Below are positions 1 to 6,746 of a DNA stretch of 31,230 bases, piece after piece. Source of the DNA: a virus; IMG/VR virus record IMGVR_UViG_3300042305_002468, positions 1 to 31,230 of that record; one strand, given 5' to 3'. The notes under the pieces are model-generated. The model worked only from the letters and a program-made list of their open reading frames with translations, had not been told where the DNA came from and made no database searches. The first letter of the stretch is position 1; each line of letters starts with the position of its first letter. Both the position numbers and the translations under genes were made by a program.

Positions 1-323
1 GCCACCTTCTCAAAGCTGAGCCCCGCGTCCATCTCCTTGGCGTAGCTGCCCGTCTCGTAGTAATCCACCAGCTGATCCAGGCTCACACCCAGCAGCCGGG
101 CCAGCCCGCGGTTCACGCCCGTGCCCACCTTCAGGGGGTCGACCTCGCCGCGGAAGTACTTCTGCGTGGTGCCGCTGGTGATGCCTAGCATGGCTGCCAT
201 GCGGCGCTCGCTGATCTCATTGACGATCATCGCCTGGCGCAACGCCTTGGCGAAGCGCACCAGCCGCTCGGAATCCGCCTCTGAGGCGGACACCTTGGCT
301 TTCGTTTTTGTGAGTGGGGACAT
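1..323 (-). CDS. Cro/CI-type XRE repressor, cut by window edge
   Basis: Reading leftward from an ATG at 323 there is an open frame to the window edge (107 codons, 3' end missing). After a basic, Ser-rich start (MSPLTKTKAKVS), the residues around 25-75 form a classic five-helix XRE fold: RFAKALRQAMI, then ISERRMAAMLGITSGTTQKYF as the helix-turn-helix, then LARLLGVSLDQLVDYYETG. The last part matches the hinge seen after the DNA-binding domain in Cro/CI-like proteins. It is divergent from the HTH gene at 521 and shares with it a control region with repeated operator-like sites. The likely role is the lysogeny repressor or an early Cro-type switch protein. I cannot see whether a C-terminal peptidase or oligomerisation domain follows. 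Confidence 0.85.
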   Translation of the reverse strand, partial: MSPLTKTKAKVSASEADSERLVRFAKALRQAMIVNEISERRMAAMLGITSGTTQKYFRGEVDPLKVGTGVNRGLARLLGVSLDQLVDYYETGSYAKEMDAGLSFEKV

Positions 324-520
324 GGGCTCATGCTGCCAAACAATTGGGTTAAATGCAACGGCCACGGCCGACCGCCGCTGCCAGCCCTGGTAACTGACGA
401 CCGAAACCTAAACCTAGTTGCCAGCCCTGATAAACACTTTCCCCCTTCATGCGACTTAATAGCTGGCAATCTGCTGCAACACGCGGCAGACTGGCCGCCT
501 GCCACAGCAAGCACCCACGC
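324..520. promoter_or_regulatory. Divergent control region with operator-like repeats
   Basis: This gap separates the leftward repressor from the rightward HTH gene. The 15-base string TGCCAGCCCTGRTAA occurs at 379-393 and 419-433, exactly 40 bases apart with one difference. Its core TGCCAGC recurs inverted at 462-468 (GCTGGCA). Repeated half-sites at near-integral helical spacing between a phage repressor and a divergent early gene are what an operator region looks like. I see no strong consensus -35/-10 pair on either strand, so promoter positions are not called. Confidence 0.5.
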
Positions 521-988
521 ATGACCAGTCGCTCGATCAGGCGCCTGCGCCTTCGCTCCACCCTGCAGCCGCGGGGTGCCCAGGCGTCAGAGGGTCTCCA
601 GGTCACCCACCGCCGCTGGAGCCAACTCATGCGCGTCTACCGGCAATGGGAGTCCCAACCGGCGGAAGACCGCCCGCGCTGCCCCGTCTACATGCCCTGG
701 GTTCAGTCCTTCGACTTGTTCGTCAAGGACATGGGACTCTGCCCGTCCCGGGAGTTGGGCCTGGTACGCCCCGATCCATCCCTCCCCTACCGCCCGAGCA
801 ACTGCACCTGGGGGGCCTGCACCCGCCCCGGGCGAACACCACGGCTGCTCATCAGCCACCAGGGTGAAACACTCCCGATCCGCGACTGGTGCCAGCGGCT
901 CGGCCTCTCCCGCGACACCGTCTACAGCCGCATTCACCGCGGCCTGTCGCCTGAGGCCGCACTGGGTCTGGCCCAGGAGTGCGCCTGA
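521..988 (+). CDS. Phage HTH DNA-binding protein (HNH/AP2-associated type)
   Basis: The 155-residue product has two recognisable parts. The middle reads HRRWSQLMRVYRQW, then DMGLCPSRELGLVRPDPS and NCTWG, the layout used by phage HNH-nuclease relatives to hold a DNA-binding module (in those families DMGxxPSxxHSLDRID...NCRW). The end (HQGETLPIRDWCQRLGLS then RDTVYSRIHRGLSPEAAL) is a helix-turn-helix of the type found at the C-terminus of such proteins. No HNH catalytic motif is present, so this is better read as a regulator or a nuclease relict than as an active nuclease. An earlier ATG at 449 is in frame, but it would translate an operator-like repeat and 24 residues with no family look. It overlaps the primase gene by one base (TGATG), implying translational coupling. 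Confidence 0.65.
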   Translation: MTSRSIRRLRLRSTLQPRGAQASEGLQVTHRRWSQLMRVYRQWESQPAEDRPRCPVYMPWVQSFDLFVKDMGLCPSRELGLVRPDPSLPYRPSNCTWGACTRPGRTPRLLISHQGETLPIRDWCQRLGLSRDTVYSRIHRGLSPEAALGLAQECA

Positions 989-3519
989 TGGGTGATCTCG
1001 TCCTCTCCGTCCACCCGGCGATCCGCAACAAGCCGCCCGCCTGGCTGTCTGAGTACGCCGACAACTGGCAACGCTGCGAGACCACCCTCGAAGGCCTCGC
1101 CGAACTAATCGCCGCTGGCCGCGCCTTCATCCCGGCGGCGATGCGATCCCAGCACCGCAGCTCGGAGGTGTTCCTGCACGCCGACCTGGTGGTGATCGAC
1201 ATCGACGAAGGCCTTGACCTCGATGGGTTTCGCCAGCACCCGATGGCGGCCCACGCCGCCCTGCTGTACACCACCTCCAGCCACCGGCCCGAGCCCGGCC
1301 AGCACCGCTTCCGTGTCATCTTCCAGCTGCAGGAGCGCATCAGTGACCCGGAGCTCTACAAGGCCCTGGTCACCCTGCTGATCCGCGAGTTCGGCGGCGA
1401 CAAGAGCTGCAGCGACCCCTGCCGCCTCTTCTATGGCTGCAGCACCGGTGAGCAGCAGTGGCTCCACCCTGACCAGGCCCTGCCAGATGAGCTCCTGCAG
1501 CGGGCCCGTGAGCTGGTCCGCCAGCAGAAGCAGCGCCTGGAAGCCACCGGCGACTACGACGACATCGACATCGGCCAGGCGATCCACGTCCTCGAGGAGG
1601 TGCTCGAGCCCACCGCCGATGGTGAGCGCGATCGCTTCATCCGCATCACCGCTGCAGCTGCCTCGGCTGGCGCCGATCTCTACCCCGCCTGGTCGGACTG
1701 GGCCTCCCGCGGCCACCACGGCAAAGGCAAGAACGCCCGCCAGGCCAACGAGCGCTTCTTCCGGGGATTCTCAGGCCGCTCCTCACTGGCCACGCTGTTC
1801 TTCCTGGCCGGCGAGCAGGATCCCAACTGGCGCCGCTCCATGCCTGAGCACCTGCGCAAAAGCGGCGGCGGCTTTCAGGTAGCCGCGGCCGGCTACGCCA
1901 TGGCCGACTTCATGGGCTGTGAAGACGACTTCCTGGATCTCGATCCCGAGCAGCGGCCAGCCGCTTCGGCGCCGACCCCCTCGATCTTCGAGATCACCGA
2001 GGCCACGCTGCAGGGCTGGCGGGAGCTGAACAAACCAGTAATCCCCACCTCGGCAACGCAAAAGCCGCCCGCTCCAGAGCAGCCAGCGCCGGAAGCGCCG
2101 GCCCCCTACTTTTCCACCCCGGAGCCGCCGCCCCTGCCGTCCGAGCTGGACGACCCCGACGATCCCTTTGAGGATCTCGGCCTCGATCTGATCCACGCCC
2201 ACGAGGCCGATCCGCCACCTGGTGAGCAGCCAGATCTCAGCGGCGACCCGCTCCTGAGGGGCGGCAAAAAGGGCCGCAGCAAGAAATCCACGGGCGGCGA
2301 CGACCTCACGATCCCGGTCATCAAGGACGCCGTGCGCAAGCGCTATCCGTCCCTGCGGCTCAACACCCTCACCTACAACCTGGAGTACGGGCCCATGCAC
2401 AAGCCCCGGGTGATCGGCGATCCGACCATGGCTTATGTGCCGGTCTCGGAGCTCGCTGGGCGCAACATGCCCAAAACGCTGGTCACCGACGTCACCCGGA
2501 TCCTGGGTGAGGAGAACGCCTACAACCCGGTCAAGACCTACCTGGAGCATTGCCGCAAGAACGCTGATCCAATCAGCTACTTCGATGAGCTGGCCCAGGT
2601 GCTGCTGGGGGTGAGCGAGGAGTCGACCGATAACCCTCGGCTGCCCTGCGGCCGGCTCTACGCCGACGAGGTGCTGCGCCGTTTCCTGGTGGGTGCCGTC
2701 GCCCGAACCATCAACCCTGGCTGCCCACACAGCTGGATGCTGATCCTGGTCGGCCCCCAGAACTTGGGCAAGTCCAACTTCTTTCAGTACCTCACCCCGC
2801 CCAGTCCCCTGAACAACGACTACCCCTGGGTGACAACCATCCAGCAGGGGATCGCCTACCTCAAGGAGAAGCCCCACGCCCTCCATGCCGGCTGGCTGGT
2901 TCTACTCGATGAGGTTGAGCGCTACTTCAAGCGGCAGTACACCGAGGAACTCAAGAACCTAATCAGCGTGGCCAACGACCGCTCAGCCCGCAAATACGAG
3001 AACGAGCGCTCCTTCCCGAGATCCTTCGTGCTCTGCGGGGCGACCAACTCCATGAACTTCATGGTCGACCCCACCGGCAACCGCCGCTTCATGCCGATCC
3101 GGGTGCCTGGCAAGGTCCCTGCTCCAGAGGACCCCAACATCAAGATCATCGACCTCGACCGACTCAAGCTCGACCGGGACCGGATCTGGGCAGCCGCCTA
3201 CCAGGCCTACCTGGACAGCCCGGTCCACGAGTTCAGCTCCTACGAACTCACCCGAGTGGAACCGGTCCACGGGGTCCACAGCCTCGACAGCCCGCTGGAG
3301 GGTTCACTGCGCACCGCCCTAGCCAGGCAGTGCAGCTTCGTCCACAAGGGGCAGCCGGCCTACACCATGGCCGACGTCTTTGAGTGGCTGGGCCTGGGCG
3401 TCGATCGCAGTACTGCCATGACCCGCCAGATCTCTGATGAACTGCGGCGCATGGGCTACGAGAACACCCTGGCCCGAATTCAGGGAACCCCCACACGCTT
3501 TTGGCGGAAGTACCAATAG
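988..3519 (+). CDS. Primase-helicase: AEP-like primase fused to VapE/SF3 helicase
   Basis: The 843-residue protein should prime and unwind the phage origin. The N-terminal third has the archaeo-eukaryotic primase signature: VVIDIDEG (D71, D73) and TTSSHRPEPGQHRFRV (H99), followed by SDPCRLFYG. A Pro/Glu-rich linker spans roughly residues 325-430. The C-terminal part is a VapE/VirE-type superfamily 3 helicase with Walker A GPQNLGKSNF (G589-K595), Walker B WLVLLDEVER (D641, E642) and an arginine-finger-like segment GNRRFMPIRV. The ATG at 988 is preferred over a GTG at 979 because AGGAG lies at 974-978 and it overlaps the upstream stop as TGATG. A terminator follows at 3567, and then a repeat-rich non-coding region that could be its origin. 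Confidence 0.9.
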   Translation: MGDLVLSVHPAIRNKPPAWLSEYADNWQRCETTLEGLAELIAAGRAFIPAAMRSQHRSSEVFLHADLVVIDIDEGLDLDGFRQHPMAAHAALLYTTSSHRPEPGQHRFRVIFQLQERISDPELYKALVTLLIREFGGDKSCSDPCRLFYGCSTGEQQWLHPDQALPDELLQRARELVRQQKQRLEATGDYDDIDIGQAIHVLEEVLEPTADGERDRFIRITAAAASAGADLYPAWSDWASRGHHGKGKNARQANERFFRGFSGRSSLATLFFLAGEQDPNWRRSMPEHLRKSGGGFQVAAAGYAMADFMGCEDDFLDLDPEQRPAASAPTPSIFEITEATLQGWRELNKPVIPTSATQKPPAPEQPAPEAPAPYFSTPEPPPLPSELDDPDDPFEDLGLDLIHAHEADPPPGEQPDLSGDPLLRGGKKGRSKKSTGGDDLTIPVIKDAVRKRYPSLRLNTLTYNLEYGPMHKPRVIGDPTMAYVPVSELAGRNMPKTLVTDVTRILGEENAYNPVKTYLEHCRKNADPISYFDELAQVLLGVSEESTDNPRLPCGRLYADEVLRRFLVGAVARTINPGCPHSWMLILVGPQNLGKSNFFQYLTPPSPLNNDYPWVTTIQQGIAYLKEKPHALHAGWLVLLDEVERYFKRQYTEELKNLISVANDRSARKYENERSFPRSFVLCGATNSMNFMVDPTGNRRFMPIRVPGKVPAPEDPNIKIIDLDRLKLDRDRIWAAAYQAYLDSPVHEFSSYELTRVEPVHGVHSLDSPLEGSLRTALARQCSFVHKGQPAYTMADVFEWLGLGVDRSTAMTRQISDELRRMGYENTLARIQGTPTRFWRKYQ

Positions 3520-3566
3520 CGCGTATCTTGCGGACTGACTGCTGAGGCGGTCAATGAGAACAGGAG

Positions 3567-3592
3567 CCCCGGTTTGGTCGCCGGGGTTTTTC
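3567..3592 (+). terminator. Rho-independent terminator after primase-helicase
   Basis: The stem CCCCGG (3567-3572) pairs with CCGGGG (3581-3586) across an 8-base loop and is followed by TTTTT. It lies 47 bases after the primase-helicase stop and would end the early rightward transcript before the repeat-rich region. Confidence 0.85.
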
Positions 3593-3942
3593 TTTGGAGA
3601 AGCGTGAGTCTCAAGAGACTTGCCACGACACTGAGACAGGCCAGCAGAAGGGTGAGTCTCCTGAGACCAGTCGTGAACCCTGCTGTTTTCAGGCCTGACA
3701 CCTGGGTCCAGAATGAGATGGCCGGGAATGCTTCGACTTTCGGGTGCGAGCGTAACGCCATCATTTCCTCGAGACCCGTTGGCACGACTCGTTCTGCTGA
3801 GAACCGTCACGGCGTAACACCGTAACGCCATTGGTCTAGACCTTTATTGAGGGAAGCTGTTTCCGGGGGCTACGCCCTCCCTCCCTCGCCGACCTCCTCG
3901 TCTCACTTCCGTCTCACTAATCTCACCGTTTGGTCATCGTCT

Positions 3943-3968
3943 GCCCGGACTCCTCTTTTCCTCCGGGC
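3943..3968. other. Stem-loop with pyrimidine loop
   Basis: GCCCGGA (3943-3949) pairs with TCCGGGC (3962-3968) around a 12-base all-pyrimidine loop. No T-run follows, so it is not a standard terminator. It lies between the two iteron-like clusters. Confidence 0.45.
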
Positions 3969-4070
3969 TAGTATTCATGCGGGTTCTGAACAACCCACCA
4001 GAGGGAAACTTCCTTCAAGAAAAGTCTAGGCGAATGGCGTGACGTGACGCTACACAAGTTTTCCGAGTTT

Positions 4071-4098
4071 CAAAACCCGCTCTGCCACAAGGGTTTTG
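4071..4098. other. Perfect 8-base stem-loop
   Basis: CAAAACCC (4071-4078) is perfectly inverted as GGGTTTTG (4091-4098) with a 12-base loop. The A/T outer stem end could act as a weak terminator in either direction, or as a structured element of the candidate origin. It lies between two of the iteron-like copies. Confidence 0.45.
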
Positions 4099-4263
4099 CC
4101 AAATCGTCTTCGTTTTCGTGGCGTTACAGAAGGCGCCGTTACACCCCCTGCCGCCCCTCCCCGTCTCATTGAGACAGCCCGGCACCTGCCAGATCCATCT
4201 CTCAGCCCACTAGCCAGGGCAACCGCCTGGCAGTACGATCCGCCCGTTCCGTCCTGCATTTCC

Positions 4264-4602
4264 ATGCCGGTCCCTCTTCCCTGGAGGCCCACGCCGGTCG
4301 CCTCCATCGAGCACCCCCACCCGCTCGACCTGCTGGACCGGCCGGTCATTGAAGCCCTGGCGGGCGTCTCCGCTCCCTCGGAGTCGGACATCGTCAACGC
4401 CTCCCGTCTGTACATCCGCTACCGCGATTCCCGCCTCTCGCCCGATCTTGCCGAGACGATCCTCCAGGCCCTCAAGGCCTGGAACCTCTCCGTCGAAGAG
4501 CTGCAGGAGCGGGCCCGGGCGATCTGGCAATCCGGCTGGCGTCCGTCAGTCCCCGACGCCGAGGAACAGCCCGTGGGCTCCGGTGCCGACGTGGAGGGCT
4601 GA
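4264..4602 (+). CDS. Hypothetical small phage protein
   Basis: This 112-residue protein is not recognised. The central part is clearly protein-like: LLDRPVIEALAGVSAPSESD, then ASRLYIRYRDS and LSPDLAETILQALKAWNLS, then a helical VEELQERARAIWQSGW, and finally an acidic tail. The spacing of hydrophobic and charged residues suggests an all-alpha fold with a possible DNA- or protein-binding helix pair. The frame is open upstream to a TTG at 4096, but that part would run through the iteron-like repeats. The ATG at 4264 is therefore chosen, although no clear ribosome site precedes it. It ends 3 bases before the dNMP kinase start and is presumably the first gene of that operon. Confidence 0.65.
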   Translation: MPVPLPWRPTPVASIEHPHPLDLLDRPVIEALAGVSAPSESDIVNASRLYIRYRDSRLSPDLAETILQALKAWNLSVEELQERARAIWQSGWRPSVPDAEEQPVGSGADVEG

Positions 4603-4605
4603 GCC

Positions 4606-5202
4606 ATGGAACCTTCCGCCTCCGAACCCCTGCTGATTGGCCTGACCTCCCACGCTCCTGGCAGCGGCAAGAGCACCATCGCCGGCCACCTGGCCGGCAA
4701 GGGGTTTGCCCTGGTCCCCTTTGCCCGGCCCCTCAAGGAGATGGCCGAGGTTTTCCTGACCCACCTCGGCACCCTCTCACCGGAAGACATCAAGCGGGTC
4801 GTCTACCGGGACCGCAACGAGGTCATCCCAGGCATCGGCGTCACCGGCCGCCACCTGCTGCAGACCCTGGGCACTGAATGGGGGCGCGAGCAGATCTGCG
4901 CCGATGTCTGGCTGCAGTGTTGGGTCAACACCGCCCGTTCGCTGCTGCGCCAGGGCACCCCGGTCGTTGTTGACGACGTCCGCTTCCCCAATGAGGTCGA
5001 CCTGGTCACCTCGATCGGCGGCCGCGTCTGGCTGGTGGATCGCCCCGGCGCCGAAGAAGCCGCCCAGGACTCCCTGGCTCACGCCTCTGAGGGGGGCCTC
5101 AAGGGCTGCCCCGGGATCACCGCCGTGGTCCTCAACAACGGCACCAGCCTCAGCGACCTTTTCTGGACGGTCGATTCCCTTCTGTCCATGGAGAAGATCT
5201 GA
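4606..5202 (+). CDS. Deoxynucleoside monophosphate kinase
   Basis: The 198-residue protein phosphorylates dNMPs to dNDPs with ATP, so that nucleotides from host DNA breakdown or from ThyX can enter phage DNA. The P-loop is SHAPGSGKST (K22), with His where many relatives have the first Gly. It is followed by the LID/NMP regions FARPLKEMAEVF and TGRHLLQTLGTEWGRE, then VVVDDVRFPNEVDLV (around residues 122-136) and GGRVWLVDRPG. The last two are hallmarks of the phage T4 gp1-like dNMP kinase family. Length is usual for the family. The stop overlaps the next gene's ATG by one base (TGATG), so it is probably co-translated with the deaminase-like protein. Confidence 0.85.
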   Translation: MEPSASEPLLIGLTSHAPGSGKSTIAGHLAGKGFALVPFARPLKEMAEVFLTHLGTLSPEDIKRVVYRDRNEVIPGIGVTGRHLLQTLGTEWGREQICADVWLQCWVNTARSLLRQGTPVVVDDVRFPNEVDLVTSIGGRVWLVDRPGAEEAAQDSLAHASEGGLKGCPGITAVVLNNGTSLSDLFWTVDSLLSMEKI

Positions 5203-5747
5203 TGGCAGATCCCTCTTCCAAGGGCAGCAGCAACCTGCTGATCGACATCCTCCATCCGGCAGCTCCGCCCTTGCCGGCGCCCCTGGGTACAGAAGACCTG
5301 CGCATGCTGGCCATCGCCCGCCACTACGCCGCTCAGTCGGTCGACCCTTTGAACCGCTCGGGCTGCGTGATCGCTTCCGCCGGCCGCCTGCTGGCCGCGG
5401 CCTGTGACACCTTCCCTGGCTCGATGCGCTCCACCATGGCCCGCCGGCGGGATCGGGCTGTCCGCTCAGGCCTGTTGCTCAGCGCCGAGCAGGCTGCTGT
5501 AGCGATTGCTGCAGCAAGCGGGGCATCCCTGCGCAACAGCTCCGCCTACATCTGGCCGGCGCCCACCGACGCCCGCTCCGCGGCGCTCCTGGTCGAGTCC
5601 GGTTGCGCCGTGATCACCACCCCTGGCTTCCAGATCCCTGAACGGCTGCAGTTCGACATGCAGCTGATCCGCGAGTTGGCCGCCGAAACCGGTGTCCTGT
5701 TCCGCGTGGTGGACGTCACCCCGCTGAGCGAGGGACCCCATGGCTGA
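5202..5747 (+). CDS. Cytidine-deaminase-fold protein lacking zinc ligands (pseudoenzyme)
   Basis: The 181-residue protein follows the dCMP deaminase layout: MLAIARHYAAQSVDPLNRSG, CVIASAGRLLAAACDTFPG, then LLLSAEQAAVAIAAA and SAYIWPAPTDARSAALLVES. In active enzymes the third block is L-H-A-E-Q-N-A and the fourth carries P-C-x-x-C. Here His is replaced by Ser (S94), the Glu is kept (E96), and neither Cys is present (around residues 121-126). With no zinc ligand left it should not deaminate. The fold and frame are intact, arguing for a retained non-catalytic role such as allosteric nucleotide sensing or a subunit scaffold. It sits between a dNMP kinase and a small unknown gene, with overlapping starts and stops on both sides. 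Confidence 0.7.
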   Translation: MADPSSKGSSNLLIDILHPAAPPLPAPLGTEDLRMLAIARHYAAQSVDPLNRSGCVIASAGRLLAAACDTFPGSMRSTMARRRDRAVRSGLLLSAEQAAVAIAAASGASLRNSSAYIWPAPTDARSAALLVESGCAVITTPGFQIPERLQFDMQLIRELAAETGVLFRVVDVTPLSEGPHG

Positions 5748-6060
5748 CATCAAGCTGCTGCCCAAACCCTCACCCCTGAAGGCCGAGCAGGTGCAACGCG
5801 GCCTGCGGGTGGAGCTCTGCGCCCGGGGCAAGCAGCCGCGCCTGGGCCTGATGACCGGCCTGATCGATCGCACCTACCCCCGCCCCCGAGTCGAGGTCAT
5901 TCCCGAGGGGCTGGCCCTGAGTCGCCTGGAGCTCTGGGCGATGGACGATCTCGTCCTGCTGCCCAAGCGCCGCCAGCTGGTTGGCATGGGCGGCGGCTGG
6001 AGGTGCCCCAAGGGCTACCCCCTGGTCAACAAGGAATCAGGTCACATCAACCGGAGTTGA
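5740..6060 (+). CDS. Hypothetical small basic protein
   Basis: This 106-residue protein is not recognised. The segment KAEQVQRGLRVELCARGKQPRLGLMTGLIDRTYPRPRVEVIPEG, described here in parts (QVQRGLRVELCA; PRLGLMTGLI; RPRVEVIPEG), has alternating hydrophobic residues like a small beta-barrel. It ends DDLVLLPKRRQLVGMGGG. Such a short SH3/Tudor-like barrel would fit a nucleic-acid-binding or DNA-mimic role, but this is inference. Its ATG lies 8 bases inside the deaminase-like gene, which suggests translational coupling. Confidence 0.7.
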   Translation: MADIKLLPKPSPLKAEQVQRGLRVELCARGKQPRLGLMTGLIDRTYPRPRVEVIPEGLALSRLELWAMDDLVLLPKRRQLVGMGGGWRCPKGYPLVNKESGHINRS

Positions 6061-6063
6061 TTT

Positions 6064-6717
6064 ATGGCACGCTGGGCGATCCCTGAAGACCTGCACAGCC
6101 GCATCACCAGTGGTCCGATCTGCCCGATCCTGGATCACTCCCGCGGCAGCCTGGATGGCAACATCCCCCGCTACGACGACAGCCATGCCTGCGTGCGCTG
6201 CATCGCAGCCCTGACGGAGGGGCGCCTGTCCCTGGACATCCGCCAGATTCACCCCCGGTACCGGCGCCGCTTTCTGGAGTTCTGGTCCTTCGTTCACATC
6301 AAGGACCCCTCCGAGTGCTGGCCCTGGCAGGGGCCGATCTACGCCGACGGCTCCACCAGCTACTTCCGCTTCCCGCGCCACTGGGGCAGCAGCCGCCAGT
6401 ACTCCGCCCCGCGGGTCGCCACCTGGTTCACCTGGGGCGACATCGGCCGCCTGCCGATCGATCACATCTGTGGCGACAAGTTCTGCTGCAACCCTCTGCA
6501 CCACAGGGTCAAAGGCGTCCCCCACTTCCACCACAACCGCCGGCTGAGTTCGATCGACCTGGTCGGTGCCCTGACTCGCCTGCGCAGCGACACCGATGAG
6601 TTCCTGCAGCTCACCCGTGAGCACAACCCCAAGAGCTACGAGAAGATCGAGCGCATGAACATCGACTGGATCAGCCGGCGCGCCGGCTCTGATGGGCCAC
6701 TCGGCAGCCACTCCTAG
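6064..6717 (+). CDS. HNH endonuclease
   Basis: This 217-residue protein has a C-terminal HNH module of the phage type. CWPWQGPIYADG opens the domain, then APRVATWFTWGDIG, then PIDHICGDKFCCNPLHH with H134, N143 and H147 as the likely catalytic triad and the Cys residues as zinc ligands. The N-terminal 70 residues hold an additional Cys/His group (CPILDHS, then HACVRC) that could form a second zinc site. It could be a free-standing homing-type nuclease or a nuclease involved in DNA processing. It lies 3 bases after the preceding gene, so it belongs to the same transcript. Confidence 0.85.
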   Translation: MARWAIPEDLHSRITSGPICPILDHSRGSLDGNIPRYDDSHACVRCIAALTEGRLSLDIRQIHPRYRRRFLEFWSFVHIKDPSECWPWQGPIYADGSTSYFRFPRHWGSSRQYSAPRVATWFTWGDIGRLPIDHICGDKFCCNPLHHRVKGVPHFHHNRRLSSIDLVGALTRLRSDTDEFLQLTREHNPKSYEKIERMNIDWISRRAGSDGPLGSHS

Positions 6718-6746
6718 AATCAAGCCGCAGTCCAGGCTCTCCCCCG

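Larger units (their letters stand above)
3752..4144. repeat. GTAACGCCA iteron-like family in two opposed clusters
   Basis: On the + strand GTAACGCCA is exact at 3752-3760 and 3822-3830, the second preceded by the related GCGTAACAC at 3812-3820. In the opposite orientation TGGCGTTAC is exact at 4119-4127, TGGCGTGAC occurs at 4035-4043, and GCCGTTACAC lies at 4135-4144. The left cluster points one way and the right cluster the other, about 200-300 bases apart. This is an arrangement known from iteron-type origins. Confidence 0.55.
3607..4175. repeat. GTCTC/GAGAC repeat family
   Basis: The pentamer GTCTC or its complement occurs repeatedly. It forms inverted pairs at 3607-3620 (AGTCTC-AA-GAGACT), 3656-3667 (GTCTC-CT-GAGAC) and 4163-4175 (GTCTC-ATT-GAGAC). 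It is tandem at 3900-3904 and 3911-3915 with an 11-base period (GTCTCACT both times), followed by CTCAC. It is single at 3633-3637 and 3771-3775. The dyads look like binding sites for a dimeric DNA-binding protein. Confidence 0.6.
3593..4263. other. Repeat-dense non-coding region, candidate replication origin
   Basis: No convincing gene is present in this stretch. Short open frames exist, but their products (for instance around 3847-4029) have no domain, no ribosome site and atypical composition. The region lies directly downstream of the primase-helicase. It holds two interleaved families of short repeats (GTCTC/GAGAC and GTAACGCCA), a perfect GGTCTAGACC palindrome at 3833-3842, two stem-loops each with a 12-base loop, and pyrimidine-rich tracts around 3880-3960. 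Local composition is less GC-rich than in the neighbouring genes. Iterons, hairpins and a flanking replication gene together suggest an origin. A regulatory region for the operon starting at 4264 is the main alternative, and both could be true. Confidence 0.5.

Noticed and set aside
1783-2886. Long leftward open frame antisense to the primase-helicase
   Set aside because: It mirrors a strong gene with clear motifs; GC-rich third positions keep stop codons out of the antisense frame. No domain or ribosome site.
3847-4029. Short rightward frame in the repeat region
   Set aside because: Product is Ser/Pro/Thr-rich, no ribosome site, and the DNA is better explained as repeats and hairpins.
3593-4263. 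CRISPR array
   Set aside because: Repeats are short, irregularly spaced and partly palindromic, without uniform spacers.
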